Shown: positions 35,060-45,071, counted from the first letter of the stretch. The stretch: DNA of 64,000 nt from Candidatus Brocadia pituitae (GCA_017347445.1 AP021856.1:1-64000), one strand, 5' to 3'. Made by a program: numbers and translations. The notes: generated from the sequence alone by a model not told the origin.

Positions 35060-37444
35060 TTAATAGCTGTTACCTCCTCCGAAATTAAATGAAAATGACT
35101 GTGTTTCATCCTTATCCTCCTGGATTATGGGAATACCGTAATCGATGGATATTGTTGAGCGTCCAAGAAAAGGTACATTCAATCGTAATCCAACCCCTGA
35201 GGATAACCGAAACCGGTCAAAATTAATGTCACTGGCACTTTTATCCGCCTTTCCCGTGTCAACAAAGACGGCGGCACGGATCATGTCCTTATAGACGGGT
35301 ATAAGATATTCTGTGTTCATTAACATCAGGAGATCTCCACCAATCTGATCACCGGTTTTCGAATCAACCGGAGACACACCCCGAAACCGGAATCCGCGAA
35401 TAGAGTTGTAACCTCCGGCATAAAATCTTTCAAAGATAGGAACATCTTCCCCTGAAGTTGACTCTACAAGGCCAAAAGTGCCCCCGTATGCTAGTACATG
35501 TTTACCCCATTTGGGAATTTCAAAGAGGGTTTTGAATTTTGTTACCTGAAATATATATTTTGCAATATCCACATCCAGCCCTGCGATTTCTAAGGAAGAT
35601 TCACCCTGGAATCCTTTCGTTGGGGCGTAGATATTATCCGTTTTGTTTATGTTTGCCGACAACGTAACACCGGCTTTCAAATAGCTGCCTTCCGCATCCA
35701 GGACATCCTGTGGTACGTCTTCATCATCCTCACCATCACGTTTTGAAATGTCAATGATGTTAAGTTCAGGGCTAAGTTTTACAAAAAAATCTCTTTGCAG
35801 TTCCCTGCCCACGGAAACCCTTGAACCGATGTCCTGTTGTTCATACTCCCGATACCAGCGAAGGTAATCAAAAAAACTTAACCCAGCGCTGTAAGGTGAA
35901 TCAAATACGGATGGATTTGTCAAAGACGCCATAATTTCGGTTCTTTGAAAACCAGGACTAAACCGCAACGTTAAGATCTCACCGGCGCCGCGAAAGGCAT
36001 TCCCCTGTAAAAAATCGTCCCAACTTTTTGGTAAATCCGTGACGTCAAAGTTTCTGTCCGTGTAGGAAACATCCCCGAATACTCCGACATTTGCCCCAAA
36101 ACCTCCACCGAACCGCAGCATGCCCGTTCGTCCTTCTTTTACGTCTACCACAATATTTTGCTTATCTGGTTCGGAGCCTTGTTCAAAATTAATTCCAGCG
36201 GGCATTCCGGACTCCATATCAAAATACCCTGTATTGGCAAGCCGTCGCTGGCTGTCACGGATCTTTTCGGTATCCAGTTTTTCTCCGGGGTGAAAGGTTA
36301 ACTGCCGGCGGATAACATTATCCCGTGTTTTATCATTTCCCGTTATCTTGATCTTTTCGATATAATGCCGGTCTTTCTCCTCTACCGTAAAAAACACATT
36401 TACCTTTGCGCCTTCCGAACTAAAGGTATGCTTTTCTTTGACAACGGTTGTAACATACCCTTGTTCCCCATACATTAAACGGAGCTGATAGGTATCCTTG
36501 TCTACCGCGTCTAAAAAGAATGGTCCCCCTTGCTGTAATTTCAATTTTCCCTTTAATTCCTCATCGGTAAACAGGGCGGCGCCTTTTATGGTTAAGGTTT
36601 CTACGGAATATCTTTCTCCCTCTTTTATATGAAGGGTAAGGTACATCGTCTTATTGTCGTCTCCGTACGTTATGTCCCACCCGACATCAACGTCCAGCCA
36701 TCCGTTATTCATGTAAAACTCTTTTACCTTTTCAACGTCGGCTTCAAACTTTTTCGAGTCAAATCTTCCCGGGAAGATAAATGCAGGAAACCGCTTCCGC
36801 CTGGTTTCCATCTGTTTCAGAAGCTTTCTTCGTTTGAAGCCGGTATTTCCTTCAAACGATATTTTGGCAATGCGTATCTTAGGTCCCTCGTTAATGTTAA
36901 AGACAACGGTCGTTTTCCCGTCCACTGTTTTACTCTCAGCGTGCACCTGCACCCGATTAAAGCATTTTTTTATGTAGAGTTCCTTTATTTTCTCCTCTTC
37001 CAATTTCAGCAGGTAATATTTTAAATAATCCCCTTTTTTTATCTCAAGTTGCTTTTCCAGTTTTTTGGTCTTAATCTTCTTATTTCCGGTAAATTGTATT
37101 TCGTCAATCATGGCCCGTTCAGTTACCACAAAAATAAGCTTCAGCCCGTCTTTGAGCTCTTCAACTTCCACCTCAATATTGTCAAAGAATCCCAGCGACC
37201 AGATCGCATCTACATCCCGGCTTACTGCCAGTGGATTATAAAGATCGCCTTCTTTCACCCGGAAGCTGCTCTTTATCGCTGAGGGACTGATTCTCTGTGT
37301 TCCACGGATCTCAATTTTTTTTATCGTTTGAGCTGTTTTATTCTGAGTTTCAGCGCAAGGTATTTCTTTATAACCCACACAGAAGATTAAAACAAGCACT
37401 CCGAACAAACGTGTTGCTTGCAACAAAACCCTGCACAGCCTCAT
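35060..37444 (-). CDS. bamA: Outer membrane protein assembly factor BamA
   Basis: BamA is the core of the machine that inserts beta-barrels into the outer membrane. The 794-residue precursor has a signal sequence (about 1-30), five POTRA domains (about 40-420; each begins with an I-x-G-N/A-type strand, such as EIQFTGNKKI and KITGNDKTRDN) and an Omp85 barrel with the RGFRFRG motif of strand-six loop. The C terminus ends in Tyr rather than the usual Phe. Its ATG overlaps the dnaB stop by four bases, an unusual upstream partner. Confidence 0.95.
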   Translation of the reverse strand: MRLCRVLLQATRLFGVLVLIFCVGYKEIPCAETQNKTAQTIKKIEIRGTQRISPSAIKSSFRVKEGDLYNPLAVSRDVDAIWSLGFFDNIEVEVEELKDGLKLIFVVTERAMIDEIQFTGNKKIKTKKLEKQLEIKKGDYLKYYLLKLEEEKIKELYIKKCFNRVQVHAESKTVDGKTTVVFNINEGPKIRIAKISFEGNTGFKRRKLLKQMETRRKRFPAFIFPGRFDSKKFEADVEKVKEFYMNNGWLDVDVGWDITYGDDNKTMYLTLHIKEGERYSVETLTIKGAALFTDEELKGKLKLQQGGPFFLDAVDKDTYQLRLMYGEQGYVTTVVKEKHTFSSEGAKVNVFFTVEEKDRHYIEKIKITGNDKTRDNVIRRQLTFHPGEKLDTEKIRDSQRRLANTGYFDMESGMPAGINFEQGSEPDKQNIVVDVKEGRTGMLRFGGGFGANVGVFGDVSYTDRNFDVTDLPKSWDDFLQGNAFRGAGEILTLRFSPGFQRTEIMASLTNPSVFDSPYSAGLSFFDYLRWYREYEQQDIGSRVSVGRELQRDFFVKLSPELNIIDISKRDGEDDEDVPQDVLDAEGSYLKAGVTLSANINKTDNIYAPTKGFQGESSLEIAGLDVDIAKYIFQVTKFKTLFEIPKWGKHVLAYGGTFGLVESTSGEDVPIFERFYAGGYNSIRGFRFRGVSPVDSKTGDQIGGDLLMLMNTEYLIPVYKDMIRAAVFVDTGKADKSASDINFDRFRLSSGVGLRLNVPFLGRSTISIDYGIPIIQEDKDETQSFSFNFGGGNSY

Positions 37445-38778
37445 TTGTTACCTATAGAGGCTAAATTCTCAAAGCGCATATAGTGAGAAAGAAACGCTAA
37501 TTTTATTACCCCAATAGGACCATTCCGCTGCTTGGCAATAATAAGCTCTGCTGTTCCATCCTTCTTTTCCGGGTCATAATAATCCTCCCGATGTAAAAGG
37601 ATAACAACATCAGCATCTTGCTCAATGGAACCCGATTCACGAAGGTCAGACATCCTTGGCCTGTGTCCTTCTCTTGACTCAACCGATCGGTTCAGCTGTG
37701 ACACCACAATTACCGGTATCGACAGCTCGCGTGCAAGGGACTTTAATCCGCGGGAAATTACGGAAATTTCCTGCTGCCGGTTTTCAGCGCGAGGCGCTTC
37801 CATGAGTTGTAAATAATCTACAGCAACCAATTGGATATCATACTGCGCTTTCAATCTCCGCGCCTTTGCACGCACCTCTAAAACAGAAAGGCCCGGCGTG
37901 TCGTCGATAAAGATAGGCGCCTCGGAAAGTGATCCCAGCCCGTACGAAAGATCACTCCACTGCTTATCTTCCAAAAAACCTTTCCTGAGCTTATGGGCGT
38001 CGATTCGGGCATGAGCACAGAGCATATTCTGCGCCACTTGCTGGGCTGACATTTCCAGGGAAAACAGCACAACCGGCTTCTTATCAATTACTCCGGCGTG
38101 TTCCAGGATGTTGAGTGCAAGGCTCGTCTTCCCCATGCTTGGTCTGGCTGCAACGATAATGAGCTCCGATGCCTGCAACCCACAGGTAAGATCGTCCAGG
38201 TCGTAAAAACCGCTGGATAATCCCGTTAATCTGTTTTGTCTGTCATGAAGATTTTCAATACGGCTAAATGTTTCCTTAAGAATTTCGTTTAGCTTGGAAG
38301 ATGCCGCATTAAACTTCTTTTGGGTAATATCGAATATCGCCCTTTCAGAACTATCGAGCAGTTGCCCTGTGTCGCTGGACTCATCAAAGGCTTGTTTTTG
38401 TATGCCAGCAGCGACCTCAATCAGATTCCTTTTTATCGCCTTTTCACGTACAATATTTGCATAAAATTCTACGTTTCCAATCGTGGGAACTGCCTCTTCC
38501 AGCTCCATTAAGTATTCTGTACCGCCAACTTTTTCAAGTAATGAACGCTTCTTTAACTCTTCCCTCAGGACAACCAGATCAACCATTTGTCCTTTATCGT
38601 AAACCTCTACAATAGTCTGATATAATTCCTGATGCGCCGTTTTGTAAAAACTGCTTTTCGTGAGTATGGGGATAACAAGGCATATAACCTCATTATCCAG
38701 GAGCATTGCCCCTAAAACACTCATTTCGGCTTCTATGCTTTGGGGTAAGGTGCGTTCCAGTATAGACTCAACAACCAT
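37441..38778 (-). CDS. dnaB: Replicative DNA helicase DnaB
   Basis: DnaB is the hexameric helicase that unwinds the fork. The 445 residues have the N-terminal DnaB domain (LPQSIEAEMSVLGAMLLD) and a RecA-like C-terminal domain with Walker A ARPSMGKTSLALN, Walker B VAVDYLQLM and the SQLNRSVESREGHRP loop. GAGGAAG precedes the ATG. It follows rplI, as in many bacteria, and overlaps bamA. The DciA protein at 2.9 kb is its expected loading partner. Confidence 0.97.
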   Translation of the reverse strand: MVVESILERTLPQSIEAEMSVLGAMLLDNEVICLVIPILTKSSFYKTAHQELYQTIVEVYDKGQMVDLVVLREELKKRSLLEKVGGTEYLMELEEAVPTIGNVEFYANIVREKAIKRNLIEVAAGIQKQAFDESSDTGQLLDSSERAIFDITQKKFNAASSKLNEILKETFSRIENLHDRQNRLTGLSSGFYDLDDLTCGLQASELIIVAARPSMGKTSLALNILEHAGVIDKKPVVLFSLEMSAQQVAQNMLCAHARIDAHKLRKGFLEDKQWSDLSYGLGSLSEAPIFIDDTPGLSVLEVRAKARRLKAQYDIQLVAVDYLQLMEAPRAENRQQEISVISRGLKSLARELSIPVIVVSQLNRSVESREGHRPRMSDLRESGSIEQDADVVILLHREDYYDPEKKDGTAELIIAKQRNGPIGVIKLAFLSHYMRFENLASIGNK

Positions 38779-38799
38779 CCTAGCTTCCTCAACGGCAGA

Positions 38800-39267
38800 T
38801 TAGGTGTTTTCCGGTGCGCCGGTATCCTCTTTTACTACTGATACTTTACACGTCGTCTGTAATTCAAGATTGAGCGCTATCGTAACATCGAAATCACCGC
38901 ATTCTTTTATTGGGTTATCAAGCTTAACCATTTCATGCCTGACCGGATATCCTTCTTTTGCCAATAACTCCGCAATGTGAACCGCAGTAACCGAGCCAAA
39001 GAGGCGTCCTTCTTCGTTTGCCTTTGCAGGAATGGTGCAGGAAGCTGCAGAGATTTTTTCCAATACCCCCTGTAGCTGTTCTATTTCTTGCTTTAACTGC
39101 AACTCCATCTTGATCTTTTCTTTTTCTATCTGTTTTAGATTAGCAGGGGAAACGGTTGTTGCCAGTCCCTGAGGCAACAAATAATTTCTTGCGTATCCTT
39201 CCTTTACTTTTACAATATCGCCAATCCTGCCAAGCTTATCAATGTTCTTCTTCAACAACAATTCCAT
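38800..39267 (-). CDS. rplI: 50S ribosomal protein L9
   Basis: The 155-residue L9 has its N-terminal rRNA-binding domain with the signature GRIGDIVKVKEGYARNYLLPQG interrupted here only in spacing, a long connecting helix and a C-terminal domain with EEGRLFGSVT. GAGGAG is 6 bases before the ATG. It follows rpsR by 12 bases and precedes dnaB by 21. Confidence 0.97.
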   Translation of the reverse strand: MELLLKKNIDKLGRIGDIVKVKEGYARNYLLPQGLATTVSPANLKQIEKEKIKMELQLKQEIEQLQGVLEKISAASCTIPAKANEEGRLFGSVTAVHIAELLAKEGYPVRHEMVKLDNPIKECGDFDVTIALNLELQTTCKVSVVKEDTGAPENT

Positions 39268-39279
39268 GATTATCTCCTC

Positions 39280-39501
39280 TTATGTTACATAGGGAAGCAA
39301 TGCCATAAATCTTGCCCTTTTAATAGATACTTTTACGGAGTGCTGGTGATGTGCACAGTTTCCGGAACGTTTTCTCGAAAAAAGTTTTCCCTGGCTCGTC
39401 GTAAGTTTTGGTAAATTTTGCGAGTCTTTGTAATCTACCTCATCAATTCCCATCCGGCAGAATCGACATTTGCTTGTTTTATTAAACCTTCTTTTTGTCA
39501 T
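39280..39501 (-). CDS. rpsR: 30S ribosomal protein S18
   Basis: This 73-residue S18 keeps a zinc-binding version of the protein: CRFC near the N terminus and CAHH near residue 50. The conserved KLTTSQGKLFSRKRSG-type segment is present. It lies in the rpsF-ssb-rpsR-rplI order found widely in bacteria. Confidence 0.96.
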   Translation of the reverse strand: MTKRRFNKTSKCRFCRMGIDEVDYKDSQNLPKLTTSQGKLFSRKRSGNCAHHQHSVKVSIKRARFMALLPYVT

Positions 39502-39537
39502 GTCTTTTCATCCTTATAAAAAACTCCACAGAACACG

Positions 39538-39978
39538 TTAAAATGGTATTTCTTCGTTGTTAATGTCAAGATGAACGTCTTCGGGCATTTCATCCGGTGG
39601 TTTGCCCTCTCTCAATGATGTACCTCCTTCACCCTGGGGACGCTTGGCCTGTCCGCCGATAAATTGGAAATTATCAGCGACAACGCGGAGGGTGCTTCGT
39701 TTTTGCCCGTCTTTTGTCTCCCATTGATTAAATTGCAAACGCCCTTCTATGAAAATCGGATTGCCTTTGCTGAAATATTCTCCCACCACCTCAGCCCGGC
39801 GCCCGAAAATATTAATGTCGACGTAACAGACTTCCTTTTTTTGTTCGCCAGTTTTTGCGGTCCACGCCTGGTTGATTGCAATTCCAAAACTTGCGACCGC
39901 TAGCCCCGCCTGCGTATATCTCAGCTCCGGGTCACGAGTGAGATTCCCCATAAGAAATACTTTGTTCAGATTTGCCAT
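39538..39978 (-). CDS. ssb: Single-stranded DNA-binding protein
   Basis: SSB coats single-stranded DNA during replication and repair. The 146-residue protein begins MANLNKVFLMGNLTRDPELR, has the OB-fold VDINIFGRRAEVV segment, a flexible middle, and the acidic tip NNEEIPF that binds partner proteins. AAAGGAG lies upstream of the ATG. It sits between rpsF and rpsR. Confidence 0.97.
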   Translation of the reverse strand: MANLNKVFLMGNLTRDPELRYTQAGLAVASFGIAINQAWTAKTGEQKKEVCYVDINIFGRRAEVVGEYFSKGNPIFIEGRLQFNQWETKDGQKRSTLRVVADNFQFIGGQAKRPQGEGGTSLREGKPPDEMPEDVHLDINNEEIPF

Positions 39979-40085
39979 ACCCTGCTCCTTTTGACAAAGT
40001 TTATTGAAACAGATACTTTTTCAATGGTTATAAACTTTACGCTAGCCATTGTAAACCCAAAAGTACGGCATAAGTCTTTGAAATT

Positions 40086-40499
40086 CTATACGGTATCAGC
40101 AGTCTTACTGGAAGCATCAGCCGCTTGCAAGTCTTTCTCCACGGGTTCCGGTAACTTATCGATAGTCTTTTCCGCCCCGCCTTCAGCCGGAACTACTTGG
40201 GATAATTCCTCAATCTTGTCGTCTTTTACAATCAAAGAGCGAATAATACAATCAGAGAGCTGAAAATCCCTTTTAATCGTTGTGATGGCTGAATGTTTGG
40301 CATGAAAATGAATCAGCAGATAGGTACCTCGCTTATGCCCATTAATCTTGTAAGCTAGCTTTTTTTCACCCCATTTTTCACTTTTCAGGATTTCAGCCCC
40401 ATTTTTTTGCAGGATATCATGAATATGTTTGACCACGTTATCCCACTCCAGACTGGCTTGTGCATTATCAAGTAAAAATAAACCTTCGTACATCCTCAC
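40086..40499 (-). CDS. rpsF: 30S ribosomal protein S6
   Basis: S6 binds 16S rRNA together with S18. I chose a GTG start at 40499: it gives the family beginning RMYEGLFLLD, and a perfect AAGGAGG stands 8 bases upstream. An ATG six codons earlier (40517) would overlap that ribosome site. The 137 residues include an alanine/glutamate/lysine-rich tail of about 35 residues beyond the usual fold. It heads the rpsF-ssb-rpsR-rplI group. Confidence 0.95.
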   Translation of the reverse strand: MRMYEGLFLLDNAQASLEWDNVVKHIHDILQKNGAEILKSEKWGEKKLAYKINGHKRGTYLLIHFHAKHSAITTIKRDFQLSDCIIRSLIVKDDKIEELSQVVPAEGGAEKTIDKLPEPVEKDLQAADASSKTADTV

Positions 40500-40574
40500 A
40501 TTTATTTCCTCCTTCATTGAATGTTTTCGGTAAATACCAGATTGTAATCCTTTGTGAATATGGCGCCGGGATCG

Positions 40575-41129
40575 TTAATTAAATTTGTTCATACAGGTCT
40601 CAATCCCTTCAAAAATCCAGGATTTTAAAACCGAACAACCCTTTTCTGTGGCTTCATGAACTACAGACTCTTCTTCTTCGGAAAACGGTGAGAGAACGTA
40701 GTTGCTTGTTCCTCCCGCCGGCGGACGTCCTATCCCGATTCTTAACCGGGAAAAACCTGAATCTCCCAGAGAGAGGGCAATTGATTCCAATCCCCGGTGG
40801 CCACCGCTACCACCGTTCCGTTTGACCCGTATTTTTCCCAGAGGCAAGTCCAGGTCATCACACACAACCATGAGGTTGTGCAGCGCACACTTATAGAAAG
40901 CCAAAGCTTCTTTTACTGCACCGCCGCTCATGTTCATAAATGTTTGTGGTTTTAATAAGATAACTTCTTCAGCATCTATAGCCTTCTTACAAAAGAACGA
41001 CTGAAATTTTTTTTGACGACACTCTATCTCAAGATGCCATGCAAACCGGTCGATTACCATAAAACCAAAATTGTGTCGCGTCTTTACATACCTTTCTCCG
41101 GGATTGCCCAAACCAACAATAATCTTCAT
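40575..41129 (-). CDS. pth: Peptidyl-tRNA hydrolase
   Basis: Pth releases tRNA from peptidyl-tRNA dropped by ribosomes. The 184 residues show IVGLGNPGERYVKTRHNFG with catalytic His19, KPQTFMNMSGGAV and VVCDDLDLPLGKIRVKRNG with the catalytic Asp, and GGHRGLESI. It lies 14 bp after rplY, the common rplY-pth order. Confidence 0.97.
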   Translation of the reverse strand: MKIIVGLGNPGERYVKTRHNFGFMVIDRFAWHLEIECRQKKFQSFFCKKAIDAEEVILLKPQTFMNMSGGAVKEALAFYKCALHNLMVVCDDLDLPLGKIRVKRNGGSGGHRGLESIALSLGDSGFSRLRIGIGRPPAGGTSNYVLSPFSEEEESVVHEATEKGCSVLKSWIFEGIETCMNKFN

Positions 41130-41143
41130 TCATCCATTCCAAG

Positions 41144-41791
41144 TCAAGCCTTTTTTCCTGCCTCAGCAGGTTCTTCTCCTTCTTTGGGTTTCTTGGCAAT
41201 AACTTCAGGTTCGGCCAGGAGTTCTTCTTCGGTCTCGGCCTTTTTCTCCACAATTTGGTGCACAGAGACAACAACGGTTTCCACATCTGACAGATACCGG
41301 ATACCTTCCAATACAGGCAATTCCCTTACGTGGATCGCTTTGCCTAAACCCAATTCTGACACGTCTACCCTAATCATTTCTGGTATAGACGTTGGGAGGC
41401 ATTCTATTTCTGTGTCTTTCATAACGTGGGTTAATATGCCGCCTTCCTTTACACCCACAGATTCTCCGGTTAATTCTATTGGCACCCTTAGCTTTACCCT
41501 TTCATCCAGATTAATGCGTGAGAAATCCACATGAAGCACGCGATCCACAACGTGGTCGTATTGAATCTCCTTGATAAGCGCAGACTCCTTCTGGTTGTCG
41601 TAGGTTAGGTAGAGCATCCTTGTGCCGGTATGCAAGATGCGCGTAAATTCGTCCGCCCTCATGCACAGCATGACATTGTCCTGCTTGTGACCATACAACA
41701 TTGCCGGGATTTTCCCGGTCATTCTTAATTTAGTAACCGCCTTGCTTCCCTTCGTCGTCCTTTTTTCTGCCTTTAATTCCAGGATCTTCAT
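41144..41791 (-). CDS. rplY: 50S ribosomal protein L25/general stress protein Ctc
   Basis: This 215-residue protein is the long TL5/Ctc form. An N-terminal L25 domain binds 5S rRNA (KILELKAEKRTTKGSKA, IPAMLYGHKQ). A C-terminal beta domain follows, and then a glutamate/lysine-rich tail. GGGAG precedes the ATG. It stands between prs and pth, the order seen in many bacteria. Confidence 0.95.
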   Translation of the reverse strand: MKILELKAEKRTTKGSKAVTKLRMTGKIPAMLYGHKQDNVMLCMRADEFTRILHTGTRMLYLTYDNQKESALIKEIQYDHVVDRVLHVDFSRINLDERVKLRVPIELTGESVGVKEGGILTHVMKDTEIECLPTSIPEMIRVDVSELGLGKAIHVRELPVLEGIRYLSDVETVVVSVHQIVEKKAETEEELLAEPEVIAKKPKEGEEPAEAGKKA

Positions 41792-41817
41792 CTCGCCATA
41801 CTCCCAAAAACATAAAA

Positions 41818-42789
41818 TTATTGAACAAAGAGAGAACTCACCGACTCATGGCGGTGAATTCTCGTTATCGCATCTCCCAAGAGTCCGGAAATAGATAACA
41901 CTTTTATTTTGCCGTGCAATCCTTTTGCTTTTTCATTCAGCGGTATCGTGTCCGTAACTACGATTTCCTTAATCGGCGCTGCCGACAATTTTTCTACCGC
42001 AGCACCGCAGAATACAGGATGGGTGGCGCCAACATAAATATCTTTTGCCCCGCGCTCTTTCAGCACATTTGCAGCCTGGGCGATTGACCCCCCTGTTGCA
42101 ATTAAATCATCGATCATGACGATATTTTTATTCGCTACGTCTCCAATGACAAACCCAACCTCTGTTTCTTCGGGCCCTATCCTTCGCTTATCAACAATCG
42201 CCATCTTTATTCCCAATTTCTTTGAATAATTTCTGGCTAGTTTTATACCGCCTACATCGGGCGTTACCACCACGAGATCCCCGGTGTTCAACTGTTCGAA
42301 ATATTTTGACAGCACAGGAAAGGCAAGCAAATGATCTACCGGAATATCAAAAAATCCCTGGATTTGCGCAGCATGTAAATCGACCGTAAGTGCACGGTCG
42401 GCGCCCGCTTCAGTAATAAGGTTTGCTACCAGTTTTGCCGTAATAGGCACACGCCCCTCATCCTTTCTGTCCTTTCTTGCATATCCGTAGTAGGGTAACA
42501 CAGCAGTAATGCGCGCAGCGGAAGCCCTTTTTAAGCAATCGATAAATACCAGCAGCTCCGTTAAATTTTCGTTGACCGGGGGGCAGGTCGGTTGTATTAA
42601 AAACACATCTGCCCCCCGGACGTCCTCGTTCACTTTCAGATCAATTTCACCGTCAGGAAAGCGGCCCACATAAGCATTTCCCAGGCTCATCGATAGGTGT
42701 TCGCAAATTTTCACGGCCAGAGAAGGATTCGCATTTCCTGAAAAAATCTTCAGATGGTTTATCTCTTCCAGCCTTCTTTTTTTGTCCAT
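41818..42789 (-). CDS. prs: Ribose-phosphate pyrophosphokinase
   Basis: Prs makes PRPP from ribose-5-phosphate and ATP for nucleotide, histidine and tryptophan synthesis. The 323 residues show FPDGEIDLKVNEDVRG, YYGYARKDRKDEGR, TVDLHAAQIQGFFDIPVDHL and the PRPP loop VMIDDLIATGGSI. GAGGAG lies 5 bases before the ATG. It is the first protein gene of the long minus-strand run; tRNA-Gln lies just upstream in the same direction. Confidence 0.97.
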   Translation of the reverse strand: MDKKRRLEEINHLKIFSGNANPSLAVKICEHLSMSLGNAYVGRFPDGEIDLKVNEDVRGADVFLIQPTCPPVNENLTELLVFIDCLKRASAARITAVLPYYGYARKDRKDEGRVPITAKLVANLITEAGADRALTVDLHAAQIQGFFDIPVDHLLAFPVLSKYFEQLNTGDLVVVTPDVGGIKLARNYSKKLGIKMAIVDKRRIGPEETEVGFVIGDVANKNIVMIDDLIATGGSIAQAANVLKERGAKDIYVGATHPVFCGAAVEKLSAAPIKEIVVTDTIPLNEKAKGLHGKIKVLSISGLLGDAITRIHRHESVSSLFVQ

Positions 42790-42978
42790 TTTACTCCTCT
42801 GTCTCTACCAAAAGGTATGCCATACTCCAACATTGTTTAACACCCGTCATATCAATTATGTTTTCGTCAGCTTCACCATAGAATATATCAGGTGATCGGA
42901 TACGGCACTTTGGCCAACGATAGCATTTTGGCACTATCGGCGGAGCCGTGGAATCACGTTCTTTCCTATAAAATACAA

Positions 42979-43052
42979 TGGCTACCCGGGGAGGACTCGA
43001 ACCTCCAATGAGAGAACCAAAATCTCTAGTGTTACCATTACACCACCGGGTA
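42979..43052 (-). tRNA. tRNA-Gln (anticodon UUG)
   Basis: The minus strand folds into a full cloverleaf of 74 bases. The acceptor TACCCGG pairs with CCGGGTA, the D stem GTGT with ACAC, the anticodon stem AGAGA with TCTCT around the loop TTTTGGT (anticodon TTG), and the T stem GGAGG with CCTCC around TTCGAGT. U1-A72, discriminator G and an encoded CCA agree with glutamine identity. It lies between ilvD and prs on the same strand. Confidence 0.95.
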
Positions 43053-43102
43053 GCAATATTTTCAGGAGTTTTTAAGGGTGCGCAGCCCGAATATGACCGC
43101 TG

Positions 43103-44761
43103 CTATTCAGCGACAAGAACTGCCCCTTTGTCCGCAGAGGTTACACATTTCGCGTATCTGGACAATAAGCCCTGCGTGATTTTTGGCTTTGGCGGAATCC
43201 AACACGCTTTACGCTTTGCAAGCACCTCTTTCGGAACGTGTAAATCCAATTTTCTTTTAGGAATGTCAATTATTATCTCGTCTCCGTCTTCCACCAATGC
43301 AAGAGGACCGCCAACCATTGCTTCCGGGGATACGTGTCCAATGCAAGGTCCCTGTGTGCCACCGGAAAATCGTCCGTCAGTAACCAGCGCAACGGATTCC
43401 CCCAGCCCCATACCAACAAGAGCCGCGGTCGGCGATAACATTTCCCGCATTCCAGGCCCCCCGCGTGGTCCTTCGTATCGTATCACCACAACCGTCCCTT
43501 TCTGAATCTGGGCACTCATTATTGCTGACATCGCGGTTTCTTCACTGTCAAACACCTTTGCAACGCCCTTAAACTGCATCATCTCAGATGACACAGCACT
43601 CTGTTTAATTACGGCGCCATCGGGAGATAAGCTTCCATATAAGACCGCAATTCCGCCTTCTTTATGATAAGCATTTTCCTTTGCCCTGATAACATCCTCA
43701 TCGTGAATCTCTGCAGACTTTGCAATCTGCTTTGTACTTAAGCCGCTCACCGTAGCGCAGTCGTGCAAATCGCCGTAGAGTCGTTTCATAACCGCAGGGA
43801 TCCCACCCGCATAGTAGAGATCCTCAAGTAAATATTCACCACCGGGCTGCATGCTCGTTATATGCGGAGTTCTCGCACTTATTGAATCGCACAACTGCAA
43901 ATCAACTTTCACGCCAGCCTCGTTTGCAATAGCAGGAATATGCAAGCACGAGTTTGTTGATCCCCCCAGCGCCATATCAACCATTATGGCGTTTTCAAAT
44001 GCTTCTTTGGTCATAATTCCCCGTGCAGTGATCCCTTTTCTCACCAATTCAACCACCTGTTGCCCGCTTTTATAAGCAAGCCGTTCCTTTTCCGAAGAGA
44101 TAGCCAGGGACGCGGCACATCGCGGCAGGGACATTCCTATTGCCTCAGTGACACAAGCCATCGTGTTGGCGGTATAAAGCCCCTGACATGAACCTGGTCC
44201 TGGACAAGCCTCCATTTCAAGGCAGGAGAGTTCGTCGTCGCTGATTTCTCCCTTTCGCCTCCTTCCCACGGCCTCAAAGGTATCTTTTACTAAAGAAAGT
44301 TTCTGCTTCCCGGAACGCCCGGAAATCATCGGGCCTGCGGTTAACACAATTCCAGGGATATCAAGCCTGGCGGCACCCATCAACATCCCCGGCGTGATCT
44401 TGTCACAGTTTGTCAGCATAACCAGGCCGTCTAAGCAATGAGCGCTTACAACGCACTCGATGATATCTGCAATAAGGTCTCGTGATGCAAGTGAGTACCG
44501 CATACCCGCATGACCCATTGCTATGCCATCACAAATACCGGGTACACCAAAAATAAAACTTACACCACCGCCGGCATGGATCCCCTTTTCAATCGCCCTT
44601 TCAAGAGATCGCATATGCACATGACCAGGTATCAGATCGGTAAAACTGCTGGCAATTCCAATAAAAGGTTTGCCTAAATCATCCCTGTTTAAGCCCGTGG
44701 CATACAGAAGCGCCCGGGCTGGGACACGTTCAAGCCCCTTTGTGATTTTTTCGCTTCGCAA
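43103..44761 (-). CDS. ilvD: Dihydroxy-acid dehydratase
   Basis: IlvD is the iron-sulfur dehydratase that makes 2-keto acids for valine, isoleucine, leucine and pantothenate. The 552 residues hold [11 protein letters not shown] and [20 protein letters not shown], which carry the cluster cysteines, and the late [16 protein letters not shown]. The start is TTG at 44761, giving the standard MRSxxxxxG-like N terminus, with AAAGG a few bases upstream. A strong promoter with an overlapping inverted repeat lies about 80 bp upstream. Confidence 0.96.
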   Translation of the reverse strand: MRSEKITKGLERVPARALLYATGLNRDDLGKPFIGIASSFTDLIPGHVHMRSLERAIEKGIHAGGGVSFIFGVPGICDGIAMGHAGMRYSLASRDLIADIIECVVSAHCLDGLVMLTNCDKITPGMLMGAARLDIPGIVLTAGPMISGRSGKQKLSLVKDTFEAVGRRRKGEISDDELSCLEMEACPGPGSCQGLYTANTMACVTEAIGMSLPRCAASLAISSEKERLAYKSGQQVVELVRKGITARGIMTKEAFENAIMVDMALGGSTNSCLHIPAIANEAGVKVDLQLCDSISARTPHITSMQPGGEYLLEDLYYAGGIPAVMKRLYGDLHDCATVSGLSTKQIAKSAEIHDEDVIRAKENAYHKEGGIAVLYGSLSPDGAVIKQSAVSSEMMQFKGVAKVFDSEETAMSAIMSAQIQKGTVVVIRYEGPRGGPGMREMLSPTAALVGMGLGESVALVTDGRFSGGTQGPCIGHVSPEAMVGGPLALVEDGDEIIIDIPKRKLDLHVPKEVLAKRKACWIPPKPKITQGLLSRYAKCVTSADKGAVLVAE

Positions 44762-44838
44762 AACGTGCCTTTCCTTTCAAACCTAAACAACACCCACAAA
44801 TAAGATAACAATTGGACAATATACTATAAAGCCTTTCT

Positions 44839-44866
44839 ATTATAGCGAAAGGCTCGTTAATGTCAA
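44839..44866 (-). promoter_or_regulatory. ilvD promoter with an operator-like inverted repeat over the -10
   Basis: In the 310-bp gap between ilvD and the MEMO gene, the minus strand has perfect TTGACA (44866-44861) and TATAAT (44844-44839) with a 16-bp spacer. An 8-bp inverted repeat, AGCCTTTC at 44830-44837 and GAAAGGCT at 44847-44854 on the plus strand, embraces the -10 box and would let a repressor block it. The rest of the gap shows no gene. Confidence 0.65.
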
Positions 44867-45071
44867 TTTAAAACTCCGCCATCAATCTTTGATTTCACTT
44901 GACTTTAATGCGTGTTTATGTTTATTTTTCAGAATACGTTTATGGCAAAAATTGCCTTATCTAAGACTGTCCTGCACCCATGGATGAAGTGAATGATTTT
45001 CAGTGACCTTTCATTAGCATCGCATGATTATAATGAAGTGGTAATTTTTTAAATATGGGGATGTTATATTT

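Noticed and set aside
42978-43505. 175-residue plus-strand open frame starting in the tRNA
   Set aside because: It begins inside tRNA-Gln and then runs antisense to ilvD.
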